A DNA stretch of 64,000 nucleotides from Saccharomyces uvarum (lineage: Eukaryota; Ascomycota; Saccharomycetes; Saccharomycetales; Saccharomycetaceae), in the NCBI GenBank assembly GCA_947243795.1, contig OX365929.1, positions 744,001 through 808,000 of the forward strand, written 5' to 3'. This document shows, piece after piece, positions 8,948 to 18,047 of this stretch (the first letter of the stretch is position 1; each line of letters opens with the position of its first letter). The notes under the pieces were generated by a model. The model worked only from the letters and a program-made list of their open reading frames with translations. It had not been told where the DNA came from and ran no database searches. The translations under genes and the position numbers were made by a program.

Positions 8948-10333
8948 ATGAAGTTTGAGGATTGCCGAGTTAACAGCTATCTGATAACTTCGCAAATTGG
9001 CGAAGGCGCGTACGGCCTGGTTTACCATGCCATAGATATGCACACCGACAAAGAATACGCCATAAAGGCTGTGGTTCAAAGCTCTGGTACTAGCCGTGAA
9101 GTGGATGTCGACGGTGGCGGAACGTTCAAGAAAAGCGCCAGATTGCAAAGAAGACTCGCTAGGCTTTTCAAAGAGTCAAGCAACATTGTCAGAATACCTT
9201 CCATAGATCTAGAGTCGATTGCGAACATGTCGGAAGCAAACTTCCAGAAATTGCCCCTCTACAGGGAAATCAGTCTGCATTTAAGGGTACATCATCACAA
9301 GAATATCGTTACCATCCACGAGGTCCTACAATCTGCGGTCTGCACGTTCATCGTCATGGACTATTACCCCATCGACCTGTTCACATCCATCGTGGACAGC
9401 AAACATTTCACCACCAATGGGTTGCTAGTTAAAAAAGTTTTCCTGCAGATCTGTTCTGCCCTTGACTACTGCCACGAGCACGGTGTCTACCATTGTGATG
9501 TCAAGCCTGAAAACCTACTACTGGACGCCGATGACAATGTCTTTCTTTGTGATTTTGGACTGTCCACAACTTCCGCTTATATAGAGCCAAACGTTTGTAT
9601 CGGTAGTTCGTACTACATGCCGCCTGAAAGAATCTCATTTGATAGCGCGAAATATTCCAGCTCTAAGGTTAGGGACCATAAATTGAAAAAAAACTGCCCT
9701 TCATGCAGCGGTGATTTATGGTCATTAGGCATTATCCTTATCAATTTGACGTGTATCAGAAACCCCTGGTTGAAAGCGGACAAAAAGGAGGACAACACGT
9801 TTTATTATTTCACCAAGGACTTCACGGTCTTGAAACAGATATTGCCTCTTTCTGATGCCCTTTTCTCGCTACTGTCCAAGATTCTACAATTGGATCCGAA
9901 AAGAAGAATGAGTCTGCAAAGGATGATGAAAGAAGTCAGCTCCATTACGAGCTTTACCAATAGCGGACCTCTGTCAAAAGTCCCCCCTCTCGCTAAGTCT
10001 GTCTACGCAAAATTCACTGATCCTGTCGTTACCACCAAAGAAAATCCATCATCCGAACAATACACGCACATGGATAAGAGCAATATCGACGAGAACCCAT
10101 TCTATTCCTCGTCAACCGACGAAAATGACCAAGGTCGAGAAGAAGAACAAGAAGACAGCGACAGTGGGAGTGGGAGCTTTGGAACTTTAGACACAGACGC
10201 TGGATTCCACTCTTCATTCACAAGCACATCGTGTGACTCCGATAATGACTACACCAAGCTTCCCAATAAAATGTCCTTGTTCGAAAAGAAATTCAATGAA
10301 CTTCATATGAATACCTCTTCCTTGACGAACTAA
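8948..10333 (+). CDS. VHS1: Cytoplasmic serine/threonine protein kinase Vhs1
   Basis: A protein kinase of 461 residues. In S. cerevisiae, VHS1 is a dosage suppressor of the G1 arrest of a sis2 sit4 mutant, and it is the paralog of SKS1. The kinase domain fills about residues 10-330. It has a glycine loop GEGAYGLVYHA (18-28), a lysine in AIKAV (K40), a catalytic loop HCDVKPENLLL (D184), DFG at 202-204 and an activation-segment end YYMPPE. The C-terminal tail is acidic and serine-rich (EEEQEDSDSGSGSFG). All catalytic residues are present, so it should be active. The ATG follows an A-rich leader and is the first in the frame. Confidence 0.95.
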   Translation: MKFEDCRVNSYLITSQIGEGAYGLVYHAIDMHTDKEYAIKAVVQSSGTSREVDVDGGGTFKKSARLQRRLARLFKESSNIVRIPSIDLESIANMSEANFQKLPLYREISLHLRVHHHKNIVTIHEVLQSAVCTFIVMDYYPIDLFTSIVDSKHFTTNGLLVKKVFLQICSALDYCHEHGVYHCDVKPENLLLDADDNVFLCDFGLSTTSAYIEPNVCIGSSYYMPPERISFDSAKYSSSKVRDHKLKKNCPSCSGDLWSLGIILINLTCIRNPWLKADKKEDNTFYYFTKDFTVLKQILPLSDALFSLLSKILQLDPKRRMSLQRMMKEVSSITSFTNSGPLSKVPPLAKSVYAKFTDPVVTTKENPSSEQYTHMDKSNIDENPFYSSSTDENDQGREEEQEDSDSGSGSFGTLDTDAGFHSSFTSTSCDSDNDYTKLPNKMSLFEKKFNELHMNTSSLTN

Positions 10334-10633
10334 AAAAACCTAAAAAAAAGAACGACCTTTAATGCCTTCACGAACTCATAATTGATAGACACATGCAACA
10401 ATCCTCTCACTGTTCCAAAAACATTACTTGCTAAGACAAGTTGTAGTAATATTCCCCCTCCCCTTATGCCCCCCGTTTAATGATATTTATTTCAATGATG
10501 CCCCCCGCCCCCCCGATTTGTTTGTTTATTTATTTATGTACCCTTTTTAATGAGCTGTTTATTATTCGAATTCGTTTTGTTTACTTTTCTACTTGTTATT
10601 TTAAGTCTATATACGTTTTTTTATCTATAAGTT
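10334..10633. other. VHS1-YDR248C convergent spacer with C-rich tract
   Basis: This 300-base region lies between two converging genes. It has a C-rich homopolymer tract near 10500-10516, and the decamer ATGCCCCCCG occurs twice, about 30 bases apart. TTTATTTATTTAT-type runs follow. It is probably only 3' UTR. Confidence 0.5.
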
Positions 10634-11194
10634 TTACTCGATTTCTAAAATCTTCTTCTTCACTATTTGTGTGACATCTTTTTCAATCTGATAAAATGTT
10701 TTGAAATCCAAGGGAACAATGTCACAGTCGCTTTCTTCGTTAAGATCGGGCAATTCCAGGTCCCTGAATTGAGATTCCATCATATCTGCTTTCATAAAAT
10801 GCCCCTTTCTTGTTTTGAGCCTTCTTAAAACTTCAATTTTACTTGCATACAAAAAGATAAAATGGAACTCTGACTCAGGACAAGTGTTCCTAATCAAATC
10901 TCTGTACTTTTTCTTCAAACTGGAACAAGCAACAATCGATAAACCTTCTTTGGTGCCCGCCGCAGCCTTCGTAGAATTTACAGCGACTTTTTTCAACCAG
11001 TCCCAACGGTCGTCGTCATTCAACGGGATTCCCTTCGTCATCTTTTCCACATTAGCCGGGGGATGCAAGTCGTCACCCTCAATGAACTTCAAATCCGGAT
11101 ACGTATCTTTAAACTCATGTATCAGTTCGGCTGCAATGGTTGACTTCCCTGTGCCCGCTGTTCCTGCCAGCACAATGATCTTGACTTTCCCCAT
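10634..11194 (-). CDS. YDR248C: Putative gluconokinase (YDR248C ortholog)
   Basis: A small P-loop kinase of the GntK family, predicted to phosphorylate D-gluconate to 6-phosphogluconate and feed the pentose phosphate pathway. The protein has 186 residues. The Walker A motif GTAGTGKST is at residues 11-19. The family motifs EGDDLHPPANVEKMTKGIPLNDDDRWDWL (in two parts) and the RKGHFMKADMMESQF region near the C-terminus are intact. The S. cerevisiae protein is slightly longer (about 193). The start MGKVKIIVLAG places the P-loop at its usual distance from the N-terminus. Function is inferred from the family. Confidence 0.93.
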   Translation of the reverse strand: MGKVKIIVLAGTAGTGKSTIAAELIHEFKDTYPDLKFIEGDDLHPPANVEKMTKGIPLNDDDRWDWLKKVAVNSTKAAAGTKEGLSIVACSSLKKKYRDLIRNTCPESEFHFIFLYASKIEVLRRLKTRKGHFMKADMMESQFRDLELPDLNEESDCDIVPLDFKTFYQIEKDVTQIVKKKILEIE

Positions 11195-11584
11195 TGCTTC
11201 GTAATTCCTTGTTACCTACTATGTCACCCATCCATACACAGACCCGAGACGCTTTGAGAAACGTTTTGGTGTTTGGAACCCCCTTCGATATTACCGTGTC
11301 TTTATACATTTACTCTTCCGATTTTCTTATTTTTCAACCGGGGGTTTTATATAATAATTGCTTGGCAATTAACGGTGTTATAATTTGATAAACTATCCAA
11401 CGTCATAAGGAAAGCAAAAAAAACCACGCAAGGTGTGTGAGGAAGGGAGGATATCAAAAGTGAGGGAAGTTCGTTATCTATATAACTTCCAAATTATGTA
11501 TATAGGCAACTTGGTAAGCGGGACATCGGGTATATAAGTAAAAGGGGTCACTCCAAAACAAAAAATAGTAAATATATAAGATAT
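11195..11584. other. YDR248C upstream spacer
   Basis: This 390-base spacer lies between two minus-strand genes and so holds the YDR248C promoter and the YDR249C 3' UTR. I see AT-rich runs, a TTTTATATAATAA stretch at about 11345 and one AGGGG core near 11543. No gene or repeat is supported. Confidence 0.45.
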
Positions 11585-12706
11585 CTATGAAAACATCACG
11601 CCGTATTGAGGTCTCCCACCACATCTAACCACTAAATCAATAAGCTTTAAGTCAGAAACCCTTCTTAGCAGGTCCCAAACGCTGGCATCAGATAAAAGTT
11701 CGTGCTCTACTAATGATGAGTCGTAATAATACTTCATGATGAATTCTTCCATGAATTGTAGTCTTGATCTACCCTGGAAAAAAATATCAAAATTCGAAGT
11801 ATGCAGGAAATTCACATGAGTGAAATACAATAAAAACACTACAGTCAAAAGAGGTTCAGTGGAAGTGAATTTTTGCACTGCAGATCCGGATATGTACAGA
11901 ATCAAATCTATTGATTCGAACATGTTATCCACGGTAAATTCGGAGGTTATATCTCCTCCTTCCATTTCTATAGCTTGGAAAACCGTTTCTATAAACGGCG
12001 ATATGACATCGTATGGACTTTTTAAAGTAAAATAATTACTCATAGATCTTATGCATTCTCTATGGGTTAGATAAATTTGCATACTGTTGTAAAAATTTCG
12101 CGGGAAATCTTCCTTATTGGCATCTTCAGTAATCAATGAACACAAGTCTCGTTCTACTGAAGTATCAAAATCGCCATTCTGCATGTCCTGGAAGTGTTTT
12201 GTTGGGAGAAAGTGGGAAATATTTTGCAACAGAATATGGTGATGATCTAGCAGGAATTTGAAAAATGTTTCATGTTCAAATAAAGTGGGAATTACAACAT
12301 AACCTGAATCAGTTTTAATGTTCTTTACACCAAACTCAAGTGGGCTGAAAAGGTATTTCTCCCACATGATTTTAGACAGCAACGAAAATGAAGGTCTTAA
12401 ACACTTATAAAAAAACCTGTTCAAGGCGATCATTGCTGGCTCACCTTTTGTAAAAACAAAAATGTGTTGGATGATCTCTACCGGCAAGTCTTGCAAAGTA
12501 AGCTTCCGATAATGTCGAAGTTTCTTCGCTTGAACGTTGGTATGATTGCTTTCATCTGATCTTGGTCTCTTGGAGAATGCTGGAGCCTGAAACAGATGTA
12601 AATATCGTTGTAAGTTTAACGGAGCCGCTGCAAACTGGTGCAAGGGAAGTACATGTTTCTTTCTCTTGTCATGCCGACTTGGATACCCTGTGACAATATA
12701 ACCCAT
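11585..12706 (-). CDS. YDR249C: F-box-like protein of unknown function (YDR249C ortholog)
   Basis: A protein of 373 residues, the same length as S. cerevisiae YDR249C, whose role I do not know. Residues of about 70-110 (LTLQDLPVEIIQHIFVF followed by a hydrophobic stretch with NRFFYKCLRP) resemble an F-box, which would bind Skp1 in an SCF-type ubiquitin ligase. The rest is mixed helical sequence without repeats I recognise, so any substrate domain is unclear. The ATG at 12706 is the first in the frame. The F-box reading is an inference from motif shape only. Confidence 0.88.
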   Translation of the reverse strand: MGYIVTGYPSRHDKRKKHVLPLHQFAAAPLNLQRYLHLFQAPAFSKRPRSDESNHTNVQAKKLRHYRKLTLQDLPVEIIQHIFVFTKGEPAMIALNRFFYKCLRPSFSLLSKIMWEKYLFSPLEFGVKNIKTDSGYVVIPTLFEHETFFKFLLDHHHILLQNISHFLPTKHFQDMQNGDFDTSVERDLCSLITEDANKEDFPRNFYNSMQIYLTHRECIRSMSNYFTLKSPYDVISPFIETVFQAIEMEGGDITSEFTVDNMFESIDLILYISGSAVQKFTSTEPLLTVVFLLYFTHVNFLHTSNFDIFFQGRSRLQFMEEFIMKYYYDSSLVEHELLSDASVWDLLRRVSDLKLIDLVVRCGGRPQYGVMFS

Positions 12707-13521
12707 GGCGAGATATTATGGAAAATGATTTTGCCCACCACACTAGTCCATTTATATTATGACTTCTCTCTACATTCAGCCCTTAAGTCATCGCAAAACT
12801 GAAAAATTCTTAATGTTTTTTTTGATTCAAACAAATTGTGAAAAAAAAACAAAGCCGTGTATCGTGGTGTATGGCTGGAGTATGCTCTTGTAATTCAAAT
12901 TCAATAGTAACAAGCACAACAAAAATTGCTTTCCACAGGAATTGGAGTTGAACGGTCCTATTGACGCTTTTGTGGAACCGAGCTAAAATATGCTGCCTTC
13001 TGTCTTATCGCTTCCTGCTGGTGCTTTTCTTTTGTCTTTTGTACATTATAATTAATACCTTGGGTGGCTTTTTCCTAAACGCCTCTAAGCGAAATTGTCG
13101 CAGCCCCCTGCCGGCCGTGCTGTGGCCATTCTCGAGGCCAGAATGAAACAGAAATCTACAATTATAGAAGAGCATAGTCGGTGAACACTGAAAAAAAGAA
13201 AGAACCTACTGGCATAAATACTAGCAAAGTTGTCCATATCCTGCATAGACAAGCCGCCCGTTGTGCTTCCTCACCCAAGTTGAAAAAAAAAGCGACTACT
13301 AACATATTTGTCCTTTTTTTTTATCTACGACTACTACTGTCCCGTTATATACAAAGCCCTACTCATTCAAAAGGCTTAATTGACACTAGTGCTTGTTAAT
13401 TTTCATTCAAGCATTTTTGCTTTTCCCATCTCTATCCCATTTGAACGCATTGTACATTGATTTTCTTATCGTTTTCCTAATTTTTATTTCCGACATATAT
13501 TTGTAATAGATACACCTAATA
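12707..13521. promoter_or_regulatory. Divergent YDR249C/PAM1 upstream region
   Basis: This 815-base region lies between two divergent genes. It contains several A- and T-runs, a GC-rich patch at about 13096-13140 with a CCCCT stress-element core, and a TTATATACAA sequence near 13344. Small ORFs (about 60-70 codons) lack any recognisable protein feature and are not called. The S. cerevisiae dubious ORF YDR250C would fall here. Confidence 0.5.
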
Positions 13522-16053
13522 ATGACATCTGCTTTGAGAGTTCTAGTATGCGGAGATCATCCGAACCTCATTCTATACACCTCTAGGTTTCAACACGCCA
13601 AGAACATAGAGTTCTACCTTGTAAACAACTCAGTGAATGCTGCCTACGAGATTAATTCCCTATTTTATGGCACAGAACGGTTTCAGATTCAAAACCATTT
13701 CCAATCCCTTCTAGGTTTGATAGACCTGGACCGAACCGGCGGCTTAGTATTCGATTTGGTCATAATGAGTGCGTCTTCGTTACAAGAGATTCCGCAAATG
13801 TTAAGAAAGTTAAAACCAATGATGAATAACACCACAAAGATATTATTCGAAAGCAGTGGGTTTGTGTATTTAGAGCCATTTATCAAGGTATCAGTTGATC
13901 TGCCGCTATCAAACATTTTCAGCATTTTCACTGATTATGACGTCAGACGTTTGGATATGAATTCGTACAAACAGTTTGCGACTGCAAACTCCAAATCATT
14001 TTCCATTTCTATTGGCCAAACAACTGCCATACAGGAAAATAGTTATTCAAAAGATATTACTCCGATCTTAAATACGTTTCAAAAGTTGTTCCAAAAATTG
14101 TTTCCAAAGGACATTGTTACCCTTTATGATTATTCTCCTTTAACTTTTCTGACCAAGCAATGGGAATTAGCCATACCTCAGATATGTTTCGATCCGTTAT
14201 TGATCATATTGGAGGAGAAATTACCATCAAAGTTAGATAATAATGTTTTGGCCAAACCTCTAATCTCTGGGTTATTAGATGAAACATTATCACTTATCCG
14301 GAAAATGGGTATAACCTTTACCAATCCACACTTCCAAAATGAGCAAACTATACTAAAGTATTGGAAGGAAAAGTACGAGGGAGTATCTGACATTCCTACG
14401 TTTTTGTACTATTTCATCCATAAATCTTCACCTTTGAATATTGACCTGCTATTACTGCAACCAATATTATTGGCCGATGATTTTGGTATCAAAACTCCAT
14501 ATCTGGAATGTTTGTTTACAATGATGTCCCAATACCAATTATTGAACGGAGGCGATTCCGAATGGTTTATTAGAAAGGATAGTGATATAGCACTTACCCA
14601 TACAAATGATTTACAAAACAACATTACATTAAAGGATGGAAAAATTATGCAGCTACAAAATTTGGAAACAACCCTAAGAAATCAAATTAAGCAATTGCAA
14701 AGCCAAGTGGTGAGCCTAAAACAGGAAATTTCTTTGGACAAATCGAGCCATGAACAAGAACTGGACATCCTGAAAAAGAGAATGCAATCAAGAGCTAATG
14801 AATTACCTGACGGTAATCTATCGTATGCCAATACCAACGGTATCACCAGCTCTGATAACATGACCAACGGTGATATGAGCTACGAAAAGAGCGACCATGG
14901 TAACAACGGTAGTATCAATGATAGTAGAAGACAGTCTTTCTTCAACTCAACATCCGACACAACATTGTCCAGGGATGAAACCTCATTGAAAGAACGTGAA
15001 TTGGAGGTGCGAAAGAAGGAATTAGAACTTCAAGAACGCGAATTAGAATTACAAAAAAGAGCTCTTCAACAACAGCAGCAATACCAACAGAGACCACCTA
15101 AACAGGCTTACATTGGCCCTCCTGGAACACCAACAGCTAACACCAACAATAACAATAATATCAATAACAATAATATCAATAACAATAGCAAGGGTTATAA
15201 TCCAAGTAGGAAATCATCTTACAGTCAGCCTCAGCACATATCCATGATGAGCAGCAGAGGTTTGCATGGTCCAAGCGTCTCAAGCCCTAGTCCCGTGTTT
15301 TCTGCCAACAATTTTGTTGATCCAATGTTCCCTGGCGCATCATATGCTGGTAATACTGGTAGGTTTAGCCAACAAGCGCCATCACAGCAATACATGCACG
15401 CTGTTAAACCTACAAGTAGGAAGAATAGAAATAGCGTTATGCCAAATATAGGATATGTCCCAGGGATAGCCAACAATGAATATGGTAGGAAGTTTAATGG
15501 AAATGCCAATGCCGTTAATGGTACTCAAAGTCGCTTAAATTCACTTTCTAACCAAAGTACATTTAGATCTCAACAAGGGCATCCTACACCGCAGCAAAAA
15601 CCTTTTCCAAGCAATGGCAGCACTAATATAAGAGCGAATCGAGTATCATCCGCGAACTACAATAATTTGAATCAAAAACCAGGGTTTGTTAACTCCGTTT
15701 CAAGTCCAAATCTAAATAATTCTGAGAACAACAGCAATCAACAAAACTTTAGAAATGTGGATTCCACTCCATGCGTTAACCAACTAAACAATGGTTCCCA
15801 ACCCCATTTACAACCGCAACTCGCTTCAAATATACCTCAAATCAATGTAACCCAACCATCACCAATACAGACTAACTTCACCACAAATAATACCCCTGCG
15901 CCAGTGACGGAATTTGGGACTCCCTCTGAAGATGCGGCTTCAAGTACGGCTACAAGCAACAATATAAGTGCAATGACAGATGGAAACAACAAAGAGGAAG
16001 TCAAGGAAAAGAAAAAGAAGAAATTCAGCTTCTTCGGGAAGAAGAGAAAGTGA
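13522..16053 (+). CDS. PAM1: Coiled-coil protein Pam1 (PP2A multicopy suppressor)
   Basis: A protein of 843 residues, against about 830 in S. cerevisiae. PAM1 in high copy suppresses loss of PP2A; its biochemical role is unknown, and its paralog is SVL3. The first 340 residues are globular, with an N-terminal stretch resembling ketopantoate-reductase-like folds (RVLVCGDHPNLILYTSRF). Coiled coils follow at about 370-430 and 490-530 (repeats of KERELEVRKKELELQ type). The remainder is Asn/Gln/Ser-rich, with an Asn-run encoded by an AAT/AAC microsatellite near 15139-15192. The last residues are strongly basic (KKKKKKFSFFGKKRK). The start is the first ATG. Confidence 0.94.
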   Translation: MTSALRVLVCGDHPNLILYTSRFQHAKNIEFYLVNNSVNAAYEINSLFYGTERFQIQNHFQSLLGLIDLDRTGGLVFDLVIMSASSLQEIPQMLRKLKPMMNNTTKILFESSGFVYLEPFIKVSVDLPLSNIFSIFTDYDVRRLDMNSYKQFATANSKSFSISIGQTTAIQENSYSKDITPILNTFQKLFQKLFPKDIVTLYDYSPLTFLTKQWELAIPQICFDPLLIILEEKLPSKLDNNVLAKPLISGLLDETLSLIRKMGITFTNPHFQNEQTILKYWKEKYEGVSDIPTFLYYFIHKSSPLNIDLLLLQPILLADDFGIKTPYLECLFTMMSQYQLLNGGDSEWFIRKDSDIALTHTNDLQNNITLKDGKIMQLQNLETTLRNQIKQLQSQVVSLKQEISLDKSSHEQELDILKKRMQSRANELPDGNLSYANTNGITSSDNMTNGDMSYEKSDHGNNGSINDSRRQSFFNSTSDTTLSRDETSLKERELEVRKKELELQERELELQKRALQQQQQYQQRPPKQAYIGPPGTPTANTNNNNNINNNNINNNSKGYNPSRKSSYSQPQHISMMSSRGLHGPSVSSPSPVFSANNFVDPMFPGASYAGNTGRFSQQAPSQQYMHAVKPTSRKNRNSVMPNIGYVPGIANNEYGRKFNGNANAVNGTQSRLNSLSNQSTFRSQQGHPTPQQKPFPSNGSTNIRANRVSSANYNNLNQKPGFVNSVSSPNLNNSENNSNQQNFRNVDSTPCVNQLNNGSQPHLQPQLASNIPQINVTQPSPIQTNFTTNNTPAPVTEFGTPSEDAASSTATSNNISAMTDGNNKEEVKEKKKKKFSFFGKKRK

Positions 16054-16353
16054 CGAAAACGTTAGCGCTTATCTTTTCCAAGCTAAAAAAAAACAGCCTT
16101 TATTATTCTATTATGTAATTATATTATATTTCCCTATACATTTTATTTAACTTTTTTTCCATTTGGTGGAGAATAAGAGAATTTGTAGCTTAAGGCAACT
16201 TTACATATCGCATTAAACGGTATAAGCTTCTTTGTATCCCGATGCAGTACTTTTTGCGCTGCAACAACAACGATTGAAATGTGTAAAAAAAAGTTATTAG
16301 AACAAAAATAAAAAGCATAAATCAATAAATGCTATAGCCTCCTTTAATTTTAA
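16054..16353. other. PAM1-BTT1 spacer
   Basis: This 300-base AT-rich spacer holds the PAM1 3' UTR and the BTT1 promoter. There is an A9 run at about 16085 and no recognised site or RNA gene. Confidence 0.45.
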
Positions 16354-16803
16354 ATGCCTGTAGATCAAGAAAAATTAGCGAAACTTCAAAAATTGTCAGC
16401 AACCAACAAAGTCGGTGGCACCAGGAGGAAAATAAATAAGAAAGTTAATCTATTTAATAGTAACGACAAAGATGATAGTAGATTACAAACGGAAGTACAT
16501 AAACTGCATCCGTTGACTATTGAAAATGTTGCTGAAGCAAACTTTTTTAGAAAAAATGGGAAGGTTTTACATTTCAGCAATACCGTTGTTCAAATTGCGC
16601 CTCAATGTAATGTTACCATGATTCATGGTCAACCAAAAGAGAATACAATTAATGGGTTGTACCCTAGTGTAGCCTCTCAATTAGGTAGCCAAGAGCTTGA
16701 CTGTCTAACAGATCTAGCTCATAAGCTAGAAAATGAGCAAACATATCTCGATCTATTAGTTGACAATGATACCAAAACAAATGTGCAAACGACAAATGGT
16801 TAG
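16354..16803 (+). CDS. BTT1: NAC beta-3 subunit Btt1
   Basis: A minor beta subunit of the nascent polypeptide-associated complex, which binds nascent chains at the ribosome exit tunnel; EGD1 encodes the major form. The protein has 149 residues, as in S. cerevisiae. The N-terminus carries the basic ribosome-binding motif (GGTRRKINKK, about residues 21-30). The NAC domain covers about residues 40-105 (IENVAEANFFRKNGKVLHFSN and the QIAPQCNVTMIHGQ strand). The C-terminal tail is more variable. It converges with MET32, leaving 123 bases between the stops. Confidence 0.95.
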   Translation: MPVDQEKLAKLQKLSATNKVGGTRRKINKKVNLFNSNDKDDSRLQTEVHKLHPLTIENVAEANFFRKNGKVLHFSNTVVQIAPQCNVTMIHGQPKENTINGLYPSVASQLGSQELDCLTDLAHKLENEQTYLDLLVDNDTKTNVQTTNG

Positions 16804-16926
16804 CATAGTCCTTTTTTGTATTATTAAAGCCGCCATTTGGGTGTGCGACAAGTATAGCAGGATATGTTTTCGCACAATTATTGTTGAACATGAATATATT
16901 TTTTTATCTGAAAAGATACACACTAT

Positions 16927-17502
16927 CTACCCCTTCCAGCCATTATTTTTGTTGCTTTCCTCACGATTAGCGATATTAGACTGCTTGACCTTTTTTAATA
17001 ATTCATTAATACCTTCACCGCCCGCACTTAGTAATTTACTTCTGTTTCTTCTGCATGTCAACGTATCATAATGTCTCTTTAATGCGTCCTTTCTCGCGAA
17101 ACCTTTGCCACACTGGGGGCATATGTTAGGTAATATGGCAAAATGTGTCTTTTCGTGCCTTCTTAAGTCTGATGACCTTGAAAACTCTAAGGAGCATTTT
17201 GCACATCTGAATTGTTTTCCACCACTACTATTTCGACGATCTTGAAATTTACTTTCGCTAGATTTAGTTGAACCCTGCCCCACATCTTCTTTTTTGACTT
17301 TCACGTTCCCATTGTGAGTACCAGTTTTAATACTATTTTCTGTTGACGCTAGTGGCCTTTTTCTATGTCGTGATGTGTTTCGTGTATTCTTTACCCTTTT
17401 CAGTAATTCTTTTATTATAGGATCTATATTATTTATATCTAGTGATATATCCACTATTGCTTCAGTCGCTTGTTTAATAAATGCTGAATCCTGGTCCTCC
17501 AT
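16927..17502 (-). CDS. MET32: Zinc-finger transcription factor Met32 (methionine regulon)
   Basis: A DNA-binding protein of the sulfur amino-acid regulon. With Met31 it recruits Met4 to AAACTGTGG sites. The protein has 191 residues, as in S. cerevisiae. Two zinc fingers lie at about residues 100-120 (CAKCSLEFSRSSDLRRHEKTH region, C2H2) and 128-150 (CPQCGKGFARKDALKRHYDTLTC region), the second ending in His then Cys. The ATG at 17502 is chosen: the frame continues 15 codons upstream only by way of a GTG, and MEDQDSAFIKQ matches the known start. Its own upstream region carries a Met31/32 core and a CACGTG box, so feedback control is likely. Confidence 0.96.
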   Translation of the reverse strand: MEDQDSAFIKQATEAIVDISLDINNIDPIIKELLKRVKNTRNTSRHRKRPLASTENSIKTGTHNGNVKVKKEDVGQGSTKSSESKFQDRRNSSGGKQFRCAKCSLEFSRSSDLRRHEKTHFAILPNICPQCGKGFARKDALKRHYDTLTCRRNRSKLLSAGGEGINELLKKVKQSNIANREESNKNNGWKG

Positions 17503-18047
17503 TTCGCTCCTTTTAAAACTTCCGTTATAGCTCTCAATTTCTACCACAATCTATTAAAAAATTCTTGGCGTATAACATGAAACCCCACTCAATTAATCAG
17601 ATCCATACGTATTTACTTTAATGAATAGATATCTATATATATAGATATATCTATATACATCTAGTCAACGTAATGATGAAAGTTCCGAAGTTCCGAGCTC
17701 GGCAAGGAAAACAAGGATAGACCTGAATTGTATGCGGAATCCAAAACTAATTTCCAGTGCTTTTGACCTAAAAAAGTACGACAAATGCCAACCACAATTG
17801 AAGCTCTTTATTACTGTCAAAATAGGTCAACTGTGGCGCTTCGAGAAAGCTGAATAACCTCAACATGTCACGTGCAGCTTGCTCCAATCGGGTAACGAAT
17901 GAAAATTCAAATTCCAGCTCACGTTTGAAATGTAAACAAATAAACAAACCATAAGGAATATAGTGAGAATCTTTAGGTAGGCATCAAAGAGGAAAGATTA
18001 GGCGTTGCATAGACACTTGCATTGGAGTCTGAACTTGGAAGAAACAA
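17503..18047. promoter_or_regulatory. Divergent MET32/CHL4 promoter with Met32 and Cbf1 sites
   Basis: This 545-base region has a Met31/Met32-type core AACTGTGGC at 17829-17837 and a Cbf1-type TCACGTG at 17868-17874, about 30 bases apart. That is the arrangement seen at MET genes, where Cbf1 and Met31/32 jointly recruit Met4. Both are nearer to CHL4 (about 175-220 bases from its ATG) than to MET32. A run of ATATATCTATATA-type dinucleotides sits at 17628-17658. Confidence 0.7.

Noticed and set aside
17503-17547. 15-codon extension of MET32
   Set aside because: Starts only at a GTG; the ATG at 17502 gives exactly 191 residues as in S. cerevisiae.
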